64,000 nucleotides of DNA from Leptospira sp. (GTDB lineage Bacteria > Spirochaetota > Leptospiria > Leptospirales > Leptospiraceae): contig PEQN01000001.1 in the NCBI GenBank assembly GCA_002786225.1, positions 1 through 64,000 of the forward strand, given 5' to 3'. This document shows, in pieces, positions 36,206 to 45,182 of the stretch. Each line of letters opens with the position of its first letter. The stretch's first letter is position 1. The position numbers were made by a program, and so were the translations under genes. The notes beneath the pieces were generated by a model. It was given only the letters and a program-made list of their open reading frames with translations, was not told the DNA's origin and did no database searches.

Positions 36206-37624
36206 ATGAAAAAAATAAAGTTACTACTTATAATTTTATCTCTCACCCTAACTTGCAAAAAAAGCGACTACGTTTTTACACCTTTTCTGATTCCGCTTTT
36301 AGACCCTAATTCAATTACGGAATCTAAACTCGAAGATTTAGTCCAAGTATCAAACTCTGATTATAATCTGAATGAAAATGGAATAGTAACCCAGGATACG
36401 ATTATCCGATGGTGGAATAATTGGAATTTGAATAGACCCAATAATATCCGAGGAAAATTAATTCTATTACATATTGCTGAGACTTCTCCTAGCGGAATTT
36501 ATCTTAGGCCCAAAGAAGTGAATGGTGTTTATTCTTATTTAGTAAATAATGCAGAATCTATTTTTAGAGAGTCGAGATTCACAGGTGTTTTTACACTTCC
36601 ACATTTGTTACCAACAGGAGGTAAGGTTCAAAATTTTTTAAGAGAATACAATATTAATCCAACTGAAGACTTAATTGTTTTGATTCCTGATGGATCAGCG
36701 AATGAAAAATTATTTAGTCTCTGCTTTAGAATTTGGCACATCCTAAGGTATTGGGGTATTGACCATCGTAATCTAGCCGTGTTAAATGGTGGAAGGGCAG
36801 ATTTATCTTTTCCTGCCAACTTAGTTAATAATTTCTTAAGTGATAAAGTTGGAGGTAGCTTTAATTTACCATCTCTAAGAAGAGACAATACTGTATTGCA
36901 AACAACAAATCAGGATCTATTTACATTCTTAAGGACAAATCGATTCTTAAATTCAAATTCAAAAGTTTATATAATTGATGCTCGAACCAATTTAGAATTT
37001 ACGATTGATAGGTCTCAGAATTGGGCTTATAGTTCTAGAGCAGCATCACCGTGGTATGGGGATATTACTAAATTTCTGCCTATGGAAGGAAGAATCAATC
37101 AAGCTTTAAATCTTCCTTCTGCTGATTTTTTAGAAGATATCGGCTCAGGAAAAAGATTGAAAAGCTTTAATGCTATTCAAAACGAAATAAACTCTAAAGT
37201 TTCAGCAGCAATAGTCAGATCGGATCGGTTCATCGTCTACAGTAGAAACGGGATTCGATCATCCCTTGTTGGATTCATTCTTCAAGCAGTAGTTGGCTAT
37301 CCTACATCCTATTATGATAATGGTTGGACTGAATGGAGTCTATCTTCTGGAAGAGCAACTCAGTCAAGCAATAGCCTACCTTTTGATTCTCCCTGGAGAA
37401 CTGATTTTAGCGAATTGACTCAACCCAGTTCACCATTTGTATATAATGCTGATTATACGCCAGAAGTTGGAGCTGCTAATGTTCAGAAATTTACTATCTT
37501 ATTTTCTGAAGCATTTTCCAGAAGTTCTGATGAGCATAAGAAAGCTGATAAGGCATTCATAAACAACCGTGCAAGTTCAGGAGCAACTTCTTTGCCATCA
37601 CGACCCGGAAATCCTTGTGGTTAG
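36206..37624 (+). CDS. Rhodanese-like lipoprotein, active-site Cys replaced by Ser
   Basis: The 472-residue protein is a diverged paralogue of 33236-34669. Lipobox Cys17 (LTLTC), RIWHILRYWGIDHRNLAVLNGG and YIIDARTNLEF match the sister protein. At the catalytic position it has Ser346 (FIVYSRNGIRSS) where the sister has Cys371. It ends in an extra Cys (Cys471, penultimate). It is probably a non-catalytic binding partner or carrier, if the sister is the enzyme. It is 13 nt after the barrel gene and close to the cytochrome gene, so all belong to one operon. Confidence 0.8.
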   Translation: MKKIKLLLIILSLTLTCKKSDYVFTPFLIPLLDPNSITESKLEDLVQVSNSDYNLNENGIVTQDTIIRWWNNWNLNRPNNIRGKLILLHIAETSPSGIYLRPKEVNGVYSYLVNNAESIFRESRFTGVFTLPHLLPTGGKVQNFLREYNINPTEDLIVLIPDGSANEKLFSLCFRIWHILRYWGIDHRNLAVLNGGRADLSFPANLVNNFLSDKVGGSFNLPSLRRDNTVLQTTNQDLFTFLRTNRFLNSNSKVYIIDARTNLEFTIDRSQNWAYSSRAASPWYGDITKFLPMEGRINQALNLPSADFLEDIGSGKRLKSFNAIQNEINSKVSAAIVRSDRFIVYSRNGIRSSLVGFILQAVVGYPTSYYDNGWTEWSLSSGRATQSSNSLPFDSPWRTDFSELTQPSSPFVYNADYTPEVGAANVQKFTILFSEAFSRSSDEHKKADKAFINNRASSGATSLPSRPGNPCG

Positions 37625-37650
37625 AATTCAAATATAGAAAAGTGAAAGTT

Positions 37651-38799
37651 ATGTGCTCGAACAGTTCCCTTTTAGTAGGTAAATTTCTTTGCTTAAGTCT
37701 TTTATTATTCTGCAAAGAGAATGATCTTTTTTTAGATAATCATTGGAAGCTATCTCGAACTCGAGAGAGTAATTTTATTTCTCCGATGACATGTGGAAGC
37801 TGTCATTCTAAGCAACTTAATGCATGGACTAATTCGGCCCATGCAAATTCTTTTCGATCTGGAATTATTTGGCAACTTCCTAAATTTTCTCATTCAGAAA
37901 GAGAAAATTGTTACAAATGTCACCTTCCAAATAAGATGCAAATTGTTGAAGTTAATATAAATTTAGATAATCCTAAAATTAATATATTCAGAAATTCATT
38001 TCTTGATCATAAGGACTTCTCTTTGAGTTGTTCAAATTGTCATTTAAGGAATAATATAATATATGGTCCCCAACCGAGCGAAAATCTTAAAGAAGAACTT
38101 CATGGAAAAGCAGCTCCACACAAAATAAAAATACAACATGAATTTGATCAATCGAAATTCTGTGCGAATTGCCATCAAAACGCAAGTGATGGAAAAAGAG
38201 TTAATAATAAACTTTTAATGAATGTATATGAAGATTGGCTTGAATCTAAAGCTTACAAAGAAAATAAAAATTGCCAAAATTGCCATATGCCCAATCGAGA
38301 TCATTCTTTTAAAGGAATTCATGATTCGGAATTTGTAAAAAATGGTATTCAATTTCAGTTTATAAGATTTGAGAAAAAGATAAAATTTACTTTACGAAAC
38401 ATTCATGTAGGCCACAAATTCCCTGCCTACAGCGTCCCGAGAATATTAATCTATGTTAAAAAAGAAAATAGAACCTTCCAATTAGATGAAATAGGATGGA
38501 TAATTAGTCTTGACTTACAGAATGAAATTAAAGATCAAAGAATTCAACAAGGTGAATCTTTTCAAAAAGATTACGATATAAAGGAAATTAAAAATTTATT
38601 TCAAATAAAATCAAACCAATTAACGAATTTCGCTTTTGAAATTTGGATAGCACCTAGATACCACTATGGCAAAATCTTCTCTTATATTCTAGAAAAAGAA
38701 AAGCATATCACACTTTTTGAAAAGTTTCATTTACAGAAATCTATAGATGATGAAATAAAGTCAAGGTATTTAATACACAAGACAAATTTTAGTTTTTAA
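37651..38799 (+). CDS. Five-haem c-type cytochrome lipoprotein
   Basis: From the ATG at 37651 the product is 382 residues, with a lipobox Cys21 (LLLFC). Five CxxCH haem sites lie near residues 48, 87, 127, 171 and 208 (CGSCH, CYKCH, CSNCH, CANCH, CQNCH). It resembles cytochrome c554-like multihaem electron carriers, with a C-terminal beta-rich domain of about 150 residues (NIHVGHKFPAYSVPR). It probably transfers electrons in the periplasm from sulfur or arsenic chemistry to the respiratory chain. GTG 37642 is an alternative start. It is coupled to the rhodanese-like gene. Confidence 0.85.
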   Translation: MCSNSSLLVGKFLCLSLLLFCKENDLFLDNHWKLSRTRESNFISPMTCGSCHSKQLNAWTNSAHANSFRSGIIWQLPKFSHSERENCYKCHLPNKMQIVEVNINLDNPKINIFRNSFLDHKDFSLSCSNCHLRNNIIYGPQPSENLKEELHGKAAPHKIKIQHEFDQSKFCANCHQNASDGKRVNNKLLMNVYEDWLESKAYKENKNCQNCHMPNRDHSFKGIHDSEFVKNGIQFQFIRFEKKIKFTLRNIHVGHKFPAYSVPRILIYVKKENRTFQLDEIGWIISLDLQNEIKDQRIQQGESFQKDYDIKEIKNLFQIKSNQLTNFAFEIWIAPRYHYGKIFSYILEKEKHITLFEKFHLQKSIDDEIKSRYLIHKTNFSF

Positions 38800-38802
38800 T
38801 TT

Positions 38803-40326
38803 ATGTTACTTTTTAATCTTATCTTAACAATACTTTTTCATTCTTACTTGGCTTTGTATCCTATATCTATTGAATGTTTTATAATTCTATTTTCGATATT
38901 GTGGTGTCTATTCTTCAATTTAAAAAATCACTTATTGCGATCCTATAGTAAGGCAGAAATGATTTTACTTTTCTTAAGTTATCTTTTGATTCGTTTGATT
39001 TATCTATTTTCTGATAATATGATAGACGATGACTTTTATCGCTATCTATGGGATGGAAAAATGATTAACGAAAACTTTACCCCTTATGTTGAACCACCTA
39101 TTTTTTACTTTAATGGTGATCAAAAAATTTCGGAAAAATGGGATATTATATTATCAAATATAAATCATCCTCATTTACCAACAATTTATTTACCTGTAGC
39201 TCAAATGCTTTTTTTTCTATCTGTTTATTTTTTTGATAATAATATCTATGGTCTTAAGTTTATTTTATTTACTATTGAGTTCATATTATTTATTTTTTTA
39301 TTCATTAAATCAACAAGTAAAAATTCGGAGACGAGAACTGCATATCGAAATCAATATAAAAACATCTGGAGAGAGGGACTATTTTGGTTGGTTCTTTCAC
39401 CAATATTTGTCTTCCACTTTTCTCATGAAATACATATAGATATTCTGGGAATTCTTTTTTTAGTTCTAGCATATTCCTTATTGATTGAAATTTTTTTCAG
39501 TTTGGACGAGACTTCGAGTTCAATTGTCAAATATATTTATGTTACAGTTTTTTCATTGTTGTATGTGCTTTCAATTTTTACCAAACCTTTTGGCTTAATC
39601 ATTTTTCCATTTATTTTCATAATTTTCAAAATTAAAAAAGTAGCAATATCCTTTATTGTTTCTTTTACAATTTCTTTTGTTATTTTATTTTATCCCATGA
39701 TTGAATCGAAAAGTAATCTAACTTCTGTAAATGATTTTTATTCAAACTTTGAATACAATTCTAGTTTATTTAGTATTCTAAATTTGATACTAAAACGAGA
39801 AATCGCTGAGTTCATTCATATTTTTATTTTCGCTATTTTGTATTTTATTATATTCTTAAAATGGAACAATAAAATTAGAATAAACAAGAAAAGTTTCAAA
39901 ATTGGAAATTCAATCTTTGTGTTAATTCCCTTTTCTACTATTTTTGCATATTTACTACTGTTTGGGCCAATTGCTAATCCATGGTATTTATGCTGGGTAA
40001 TTCCATTCTTAGGGATGGAAAAATACAAATCCATTAATATTGTGAATAAATACACTCATAAAAAAAATAAATCCTTATCTTGGATTGAAGTATGGCTGAT
40101 AACAATTATGCTAGCATACATAACTCCAGTCTATCTCCAAAATACCTCTTCATATTTCTTAAATTTATTTATCGAAGAGAAAGATGCTTACTCCCATAAT
40201 TTATATCTACAAATTATACAATTTTTTCCCGTTTATATTTATATATTTTTTTCAAAAATAAATTTCTCAATTATAAAGAGTAAATCTATACCTATTCGAT
40301 CTAATTTAATAAATCAAGACAAATAA
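38803..40326 (+). CDS. Polytopic glycosyltransferase-like membrane protein
   Basis: The 507-residue protein has about 11-12 hydrophobic segments and the signature MIDDDFYRYLWDGKMINENF (about residues 73-92). This looks like the DDxxRYLWDG motif of prenyl-phosphate-sugar-dependent mannosyltransferase families (GT87/GT39 type). The Asp residues after the first TM are catalytic-type. It starts 3 nt after the cytochrome stop and is thus in the same operon. It is very AT-rich (Phe/Ile/Lys/Asn codons). It probably adds a sugar on the periplasmic side. Substrate unknown. Confidence 0.75.
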   Translation: MLLFNLILTILFHSYLALYPISIECFIILFSILWCLFFNLKNHLLRSYSKAEMILLFLSYLLIRLIYLFSDNMIDDDFYRYLWDGKMINENFTPYVEPPIFYFNGDQKISEKWDIILSNINHPHLPTIYLPVAQMLFFLSVYFFDNNIYGLKFILFTIEFILFIFLFIKSTSKNSETRTAYRNQYKNIWREGLFWLVLSPIFVFHFSHEIHIDILGILFLVLAYSLLIEIFFSLDETSSSIVKYIYVTVFSLLYVLSIFTKPFGLIIFPFIFIIFKIKKVAISFIVSFTISFVILFYPMIESKSNLTSVNDFYSNFEYNSSLFSILNLILKREIAEFIHIFIFAILYFIIFLKWNNKIRINKKSFKIGNSIFVLIPFSTIFAYLLLFGPIANPWYLCWVIPFLGMEKYKSINIVNKYTHKKNKSLSWIEVWLITIMLAYITPVYLQNTSSYFLNLFIEEKDAYSHNLYLQIIQFFPVYIYIFFSKINFSIIKSKSIPIRSNLINQDK

Positions 40327-40330
40327 GTTG

Positions 40331-41980
40331 TTAATAACCATAAAAGACTTCATTGATTATTCTAGCTGGAACGACACCCATTAAGGTTAAACTCTCTTTA
40401 ACAGAACTTACAAATTGTTCCGATCCAGCTAAATAAAAAATACATTCATGGAGATTCTTAATTTTCCTACTTATAAAATCTGAATCAATATGCCCTCTTT
40501 CATAATTTTGATTCCAACCATCAGGTATATCGCGAGTTAAAGTAGGACAGTATGTAAATCCTGTGTCTTGGGAATCTAAATCAATAAATTCTTTATGATA
40601 AACTAGTGAATCCAAATTTTGACCTGAAGCATATAGAACAAGATTTTTCTCTGTTGCTGTATCAAATTCATGACGTATGATACTATAAAATGGAGTAACT
40701 CCAATCCCACTTGCAAGAAATACATGTTTTCTCATTGGTTCTGGCCGCAAAAGTAGAAATCCCGTTGGTTCAGAAATATGAAGCTTAGAACCCATGGTTA
40801 AAGATAACAATTCCTTTTTGAAAGTTGATTTTGTATTTCGAGTAATAAATCGTAATTCATTTTCTTCAGGAGCAGATGAAATAGAGAAACTTCTACTTTC
40901 CTCCGAAATTGAACCATCTGAATTATCCAGCCTTAGAGTTAAGTCAACAAATTGACCTGGTTTAAAATGAAAGGTACTTGGTTTCTCAAAAACCAAAGCA
41001 AAAGTTTCCTTGGACACTTCACGAATCTCTTTCAATGAAATTTCATTTCCGCTATTTAAAAATTTTGTTACTATTTCTTGATCAATACCAAGAACTTCAT
41101 AGAGATGAAATTCTCCTGTTTTCCCTTTTAGGGGAGCTTTAAAGTGCTTTCCAACTTTTATATGATTCTTTGTATGTTTATAAACTGCTTCGCTGATTAG
41201 TATTTCAACACCTGCTTTTTTGGTCATGGATTCCACCCTACTAGCTTGGTTCACAGCATCACCTATCAAGGTAAAGGCTGCATTGGAATGATGACCGAGT
41301 TCACCAACAATCACATCGCCGTAGTGAATTCCGATTCCAATTTTAAATTCATGATCAAGTTGCTGCTTTGCATATAAATTAATTTCTTTCAATGCTTCTT
41401 TCATCTTGAGTGCAGCATCTACAGCTCTTAGGCAAATCGAAAGAGGATCAGATTGCTTTAAGCCAAAATTCGCCATGAGACCATCACCAATGTACTTATC
41501 CAGATAACCTCCGTTATCAAGTACTATTTGTCCCATTTTCTCGAAATACCGATTCAGAATATGAATGATATCATAAGGCAGATGTTTTTCTGAAAAATTT
41601 GTAAAATTCCTTATATCACTAAAAAGTATCGCTAAATTATCTTCCCTACCAGTTGTTGTACTTTTACGTAACCTAACATCTTCAAAATCAGCATTATCAT
41701 TTACCAGCAATCGAATTTTGACATCTGAAAGAATTTTAGCTTGGCAACCAAGCCTGATATTATCTTCAAAACCACGTTCTTGTATGAGTTTTCTTTCTGC
41801 TTCAGTTATAGGTGAAAGATTTTCGGGATGTTCAATTACTAAAAATCTGCATGTAGAGCATCTAGCATTTCCACCGCAGGCATGCATATGGGAAATACCA
41901 TGGGCGAGTGAGGTCTCCAAAACAGTTAAGTGCTCATTATCTTCTAATACTTTTACCTTATCATACTCTATCCTAGACAT
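40331..41980 (-). CDS. Ferredoxin-cyclase-ferredoxin reductase fusion
   Basis: The 549-residue protein joins three modules. Residues 1-95 form a plant-type 2Fe-2S ferredoxin (Cys35, 41, 44 and 79; CGGNARCSTC). Residues 110-300 are a class III cyclase (Asp122 and Asp166 in LFSDIRNF and YIGDG; LIGDAVNQASR with Thr at the purine-selecting position). Residues 315-549 are an FNR-type FAD/NAD(P)H reductase (RSFSISSA, GIGVTPFYSI, YLAGSEQF). It is likely a cytosolic redox-responsive cyclase: electrons from NAD(P)H could reduce the cluster and change cyclase activity. RBS AGGAG lies 5 nt upstream. The downstream gene is convergent. Confidence 0.9.
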   Translation of the reverse strand: MSRIEYDKVKVLEDNEHLTVLETSLAHGISHMHACGGNARCSTCRFLVIEHPENLSPITEAERKLIQERGFEDNIRLGCQAKILSDVKIRLLVNDNADFEDVRLRKSTTTGREDNLAILFSDIRNFTNFSEKHLPYDIIHILNRYFEKMGQIVLDNGGYLDKYIGDGLMANFGLKQSDPLSICLRAVDAALKMKEALKEINLYAKQQLDHEFKIGIGIHYGDVIVGELGHHSNAAFTLIGDAVNQASRVESMTKKAGVEILISEAVYKHTKNHIKVGKHFKAPLKGKTGEFHLYEVLGIDQEIVTKFLNSGNEISLKEIREVSKETFALVFEKPSTFHFKPGQFVDLTLRLDNSDGSISEESRSFSISSAPEENELRFITRNTKSTFKKELLSLTMGSKLHISEPTGFLLLRPEPMRKHVFLASGIGVTPFYSIIRHEFDTATEKNLVLYASGQNLDSLVYHKEFIDLDSQDTGFTYCPTLTRDIPDGWNQNYERGHIDSDFISRKIKNLHECIFYLAGSEQFVSSVKESLTLMGVVPARIINEVFYGY

Positions 41981-42004
41981 ACCGACTCCTTTAGCTTACA
42001 AAAC

Positions 42005-42751
42005 TTAAACATATTCTCTGTTCCATGCAATTACTTGGACGCCCGGTGAATAATGGGCTAATTCAATCCTACTTGAATCAATATGTATTTTTTCTAATGT
42101 ATAATCTAGGTTCATTCTAGTATTTGAAGTTTTATAGAGATCCCACTCTTTATGATGAACCTGAAAGCGAATTAAATTTCCAGACTTTTGGGCTACGTAT
42201 ACAGAGTAAAGTTCAGTTAAATTTTTATCCAAAGTTGATTTGTTATAGATTGGAGATGTAATTTTATACTCCAAATCTAAGGTGAAATTTTTTTTAGATT
42301 TAGAATTCCTGATTTGTATGCAAGAATCCAGCTTCTCTCTCTTGATTGTAGATTTACGATAATTCAAACCTGAAAATATATTTGCAAGTTTACAAGAGAT
42401 CCATTTTTCCGCTTCGATATCTAAAAAGAAAACTCCACGCTTATCAGCCTTCTTAACATATGTCCTAACATTAATTTCATGAAAATTGGACACCAAAGGG
42501 ATATGAGGAAAAAATCTTGGTCTAGCTTTCTCTAGTCGAAACACTACAATTGATACCCAGTAATCATTTTCAAAAGGTTCAAGATCCAAAGTAGACGGAA
42601 CCTGTTCTCTTAAAATCTCAGGATTTATTCTACTATGTAAAAACAAAACATCATTCCACTCTTGATAAATGATCCAAGGTTGATTTGGTTTAGGCCATGG
42701 GCGATGTGCCACTTTATCGATAAACTCTCCATTCTGAAGTAATAGATTCAT
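42005..42751 (-). CDS. DUF2071 (YqjF-like) protein
   Basis: The 248-residue protein matches the DUF2071/YqjF family, with WIIYQEWNDVLFLHSRI, LEPFENDYWVSIVVFRLEKARP and NVRTYVKKADKRGVFFLD. The cellular role is not known to me. It lies 24 nt upstream of the ferredoxin-cyclase fusion on the same strand, so they may be one operon. The 334-bp upstream gap has no other gene. Confidence 0.82.
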   Translation of the reverse strand: MNLLLQNGEFIDKVAHRPWPKPNQPWIIYQEWNDVLFLHSRINPEILREQVPSTLDLEPFENDYWVSIVVFRLEKARPRFFPHIPLVSNFHEINVRTYVKKADKRGVFFLDIEAEKWISCKLANIFSGLNYRKSTIKREKLDSCIQIRNSKSKKNFTLDLEYKITSPIYNKSTLDKNLTELYSVYVAQKSGNLIRFQVHHKEWDLYKTSNTRMNLDYTLEKIHIDSSRIELAHYSPGVQVIAWNREYV

Positions 42752-43085
42752 AATTTCTTAGTCTTTCTCCATTATAAGGCAAGTAAACATCCAGAAACTA
42801 AATGCCAAATTCCCCGCCAAACAGCTTCGCTAGCCTAATGTACAAGAATACCAAACATTTTAAGTATAGAATTTATTTAAAACAATTTTCCCATTTAGAT
42901 TTCAATTCAGCATCTTGCATGATAAGATGATGAGGAGGCAAATAACATGCAGTGCGAACCTATTTAGTTTTTTTAGTTTATCGTTTAGTAGAATTTAGTA
43001 AAGAACTTTGTTTGTGATTACAAATTTTCATTCTTTAAAACAGATGCACAAAAGCAGAATATTGTTCCCATTCTCACTTTTACCC
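42752..43085. other. Gene-free gap upstream of the DUF2071 gene
   Basis: I see no gene in this 334-bp gap between AarF and the DUF2071 protein. It contains a TTTAGT array (listed separately) and a strong isolated RBS-like GAGGAGG at 42932-42938. That site is followed by an ATG at 42947 opening only a six-codon frame, which may be the remnant of a lost gene start. Confidence 0.45.
42963..42999 (+). repeat. Four phased TTTAGT repeats
   Basis: TTTAGT occurs at 42963, 42972, 42984 and 42994, spaced 9, 12 and 10 bp, in a T-rich stretch. Roughly helical phasing could mean a protein-binding array, but the AT bias of the region makes chance occurrence quite possible. Confidence 0.3.
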
Positions 43086-44576
43086 TCATTCTAGATAGAT
43101 TTTAATTTTTTTACCCGCATCCTCCCAAGTAAGTAGATCCATAGTGGCATAAGCATTTCGGCGAGCTTTTTGAATGATTTCGTCTAGGTTGATATTGTTC
43201 AGCTTAATTTTTTCCATTATGTCTGGTTCAATAATTTCTTTCATATGCTCAACCATCTGCCTTGCAAAATTCAAATGCACAGATTTTATTCCATCCCTCC
43301 AAAATTCTATACAAAGAGTGGATGATAGCTTAGAGCTATGCTTTGGAATGGATTTGGCGTAAGTTTCCAAAGCATAACGAAGATTAGATCTTATAGATTC
43401 AAGCTTGTTATAAACCCACAAATCTCCAGAGCTTTTCTCACACCAAAAGAATAATCCCTGAAAGGCACGCAGTATAGGAAAAATTCGGGACGGAGCTGAA
43501 ATCATGAATTGCATTTTCTGTTCTGCCAAAATATCTGAGCATCTTTCTTTTCGATTCCAAATTTTTAAAGGATAACGTGTTTTACTCATAAATGGTTCTA
43601 AAATTACGGAGAGGTATGCGGAAAGCTTATCTTGGATTGATTGTAAACTATCTAGTTCGAAACCTAGATTTCCAAGTATCGGAAAATCATCTAGATGAGG
43701 TTCTATTTGATTTTCAAGTAAGGCCCAAATTGAAATTTTTTCTATTTCTGATAATTCGTAGACAGATCCAAAATCATATACAACTAAAATCAAATCTTGT
43801 CCTTGTTTCTGAACTCCAAAATTCCCTGGATTTGGATCAGAGTGAACCAAACCTAATTCAAAAAATGAGCTAAGATAAAACTCTGCTACTATATCAGAAA
43901 ATTCTTTCTTCTCATTTAGCTCACAGGTCTTAAGAAAATCTAAGGCTGGTATGGACGGTATCCACTCTTGCAAAATTGTACTATTCGTACTATACTTTTT
44001 ATAAACTTTAGCTATCTTTACTTGTTTATGGCTTAAGAAATGAGAATAAAACTTTTCTTGGTATTCTGCTTCTTTCGTAAAGCTCAATTCTTTTTCTAAT
44101 TCTTTAGATAAAGTTTCTTGGTAATCTTTGAGTATAAATCCTTCTTTCAGTAGGGAAAATAATTTCCCAGCGACACCAAGAAGTTCTGAATCCTGTAATA
44201 ATTGAGAATGGATTCCAGGGTATTGGATCTTTAGTGCAAATTGTCCACCATTCTTGCTAAGCAATTTGTGAACCTGTCCAATACTTGCGGTTAATATGGC
44301 TTGGTCATTATCAAAATCAAAATCTTCTAAAATATTGGGATTCTCAAGTTTCAGTATATCTTTTATTTCTGATAAAGCCAAGGGCTCAATTTCCGCAATA
44401 GCTTCTTTCCAAAGCTCCTGGCTATCATCTTCAACCAAGGATTTGATTTGCGCAAATTTAGTTGGCATGCCCTTCAACTGAACGAGATGATTCGCTAGTT
44501 TCTTCTTAAGGGAGGCATTTCCTATTTGATACCTAGCAGCTAAGTAAGCGATTTTTGTATTTCGAAATGAAAAAAT
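43086..44576 (-). CDS. ABC1/AarF (UbiB-like) atypical kinase, probably with a non-ATG start
   Basis: The protein has the ABC1 kinase features: a nucleotide-binding loop region QFALKIQYPGI, QEWIPS, the catalytic HSDPNPGN and the DFG motif VVYDFGSVY. UbiB-family members support quinone biosynthesis or lipid handling. From the TTG at 44477 it is 463 residues, but that start cuts into the family motif (VQLKGMPTKFAQ, a KxGQ relative). The frame stays open and homologous-looking upstream (RYQIGNASLKKKLANHL), with an in-frame ATT at 44576 preceded by a GAGG RBS 6-7 nt away. I therefore use 44576 with low certainty; a one-base frameshift in the upstream T-run is an alternative. Confidence 0.68.
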   Translation of the reverse strand: MFSFRNTKIAYLAARYQIGNASLKKKLANHLVQLKGMPTKFAQIKSLVEDDSQELWKEAIAEIEPLALSEIKDILKLENPNILEDFDFDNDQAILTASIGQVHKLLSKNGGQFALKIQYPGIHSQLLQDSELLGVAGKLFSLLKEGFILKDYQETLSKELEKELSFTKEAEYQEKFYSHFLSHKQVKIAKVYKKYSTNSTILQEWIPSIPALDFLKTCELNEKKEFSDIVAEFYLSSFFELGLVHSDPNPGNFGVQKQGQDLILVVYDFGSVYELSEIEKISIWALLENQIEPHLDDFPILGNLGFELDSLQSIQDKLSAYLSVILEPFMSKTRYPLKIWNRKERCSDILAEQKMQFMISAPSRIFPILRAFQGLFFWCEKSSGDLWVYNKLESIRSNLRYALETYAKSIPKHSSKLSSTLCIEFWRDGIKSVHLNFARQMVEHMKEIIEPDIMEKIKLNNINLDEIIQKARRNAYATMDLLTWEDAGKKIKIYLE

Positions 44577-44739
44577 AAAATACCTCGTTCATTCTGAACC
44601 ATCATTCCAACTAGTTCATATTTAAAGTCAATGTAAAAATCTAAACTCATAAGAATATCCATTTGTAGAAGTAAAAGAATTTGAAATGTTTAAAATGAAA
44701 TTAGATAGTAAATTTAAGTATTTTCTTAAATGTATAAAT

Positions 44740-45069
44740 ATGGATCGTAAAATTCACCTAGAAGGGCATACTTGCGATGTCTCAAGAACCGCTGAGATCA
44801 TTGGCGATCGATGGACTTCATTGATTTTACGTGACTTCTTGCTGCTTGGACCTCGTAAATACCAAGATCTTTTCAATTCATTGGTAGGAATCTCGCCTAA
44901 CCTTCTTTCCAATCGACTAAAAAAACTGGAAGAATACAAAATAATCCAAACGAAACAATATTCAGAACATCCTCCCAGAAATGAATATATACTGACGGAT
45001 AGGGGCAAAGATTTAGGCACTATCATAGCAGGAATGCGCGACTGGGGTCGAAAGCACACTAAAAGCTAA
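44740..45069 (+). CDS. HxlR-family winged-helix regulator
   Basis: From the ATG at 44740 the product is 109 residues, with the HxlR fold: GHTCDVSRTAEIIGDRWTSL, then RKYQDLFNSLVGISPNLLSNRLKKLEE (recognition helix) and RNEYILTDRG. The Cys in HTCDV matches the redox-sensing N-terminal Cys of YodB/HypR-type members. An ATG at 44686 gives an 18-residue extension and is possible. It faces a DUF2141-SDR pair with an inverted repeat in front of it, its likely target. Electrophile or oxidant sensing is inferred. Confidence 0.85.
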   Translation: MDRKIHLEGHTCDVSRTAEIIGDRWTSLILRDFLLLGPRKYQDLFNSLVGISPNLLSNRLKKLEEYKIIQTKQYSEHPPRNEYILTDRGKDLGTIIAGMRDWGRKHTKS

Positions 45070-45119
45070 TCTATCTTTTAATTATAAACTTTTTCTTCAC
45101 AAATAAATAGCAAAATCTA

Positions 45120-45160
45120 TTGACAAGACATGACTATTAATTTGATAGTGACTTTATAAT
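45120..45160 (+). promoter_or_regulatory. Promoter and ACTAT-N7-ATAGT operator of the DUF2141-SDR pair
   Basis: An inverted repeat ACTAT/ATAGT (45133-45137 and 45145-45149, 7-bp spacer) lies just upstream of a TATAAT -10 (45155-45160). A TTGACA at 45120 is too far (29 bp) to be the -35. Transcription would start near 45167, directly before RBS AAAGGAG (45171-45177). The nearby HxlR protein is the obvious candidate repressor. Confidence 0.5.
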
Positions 45161-45182
45161 ACATAGCTACAAAGGAGAATTT

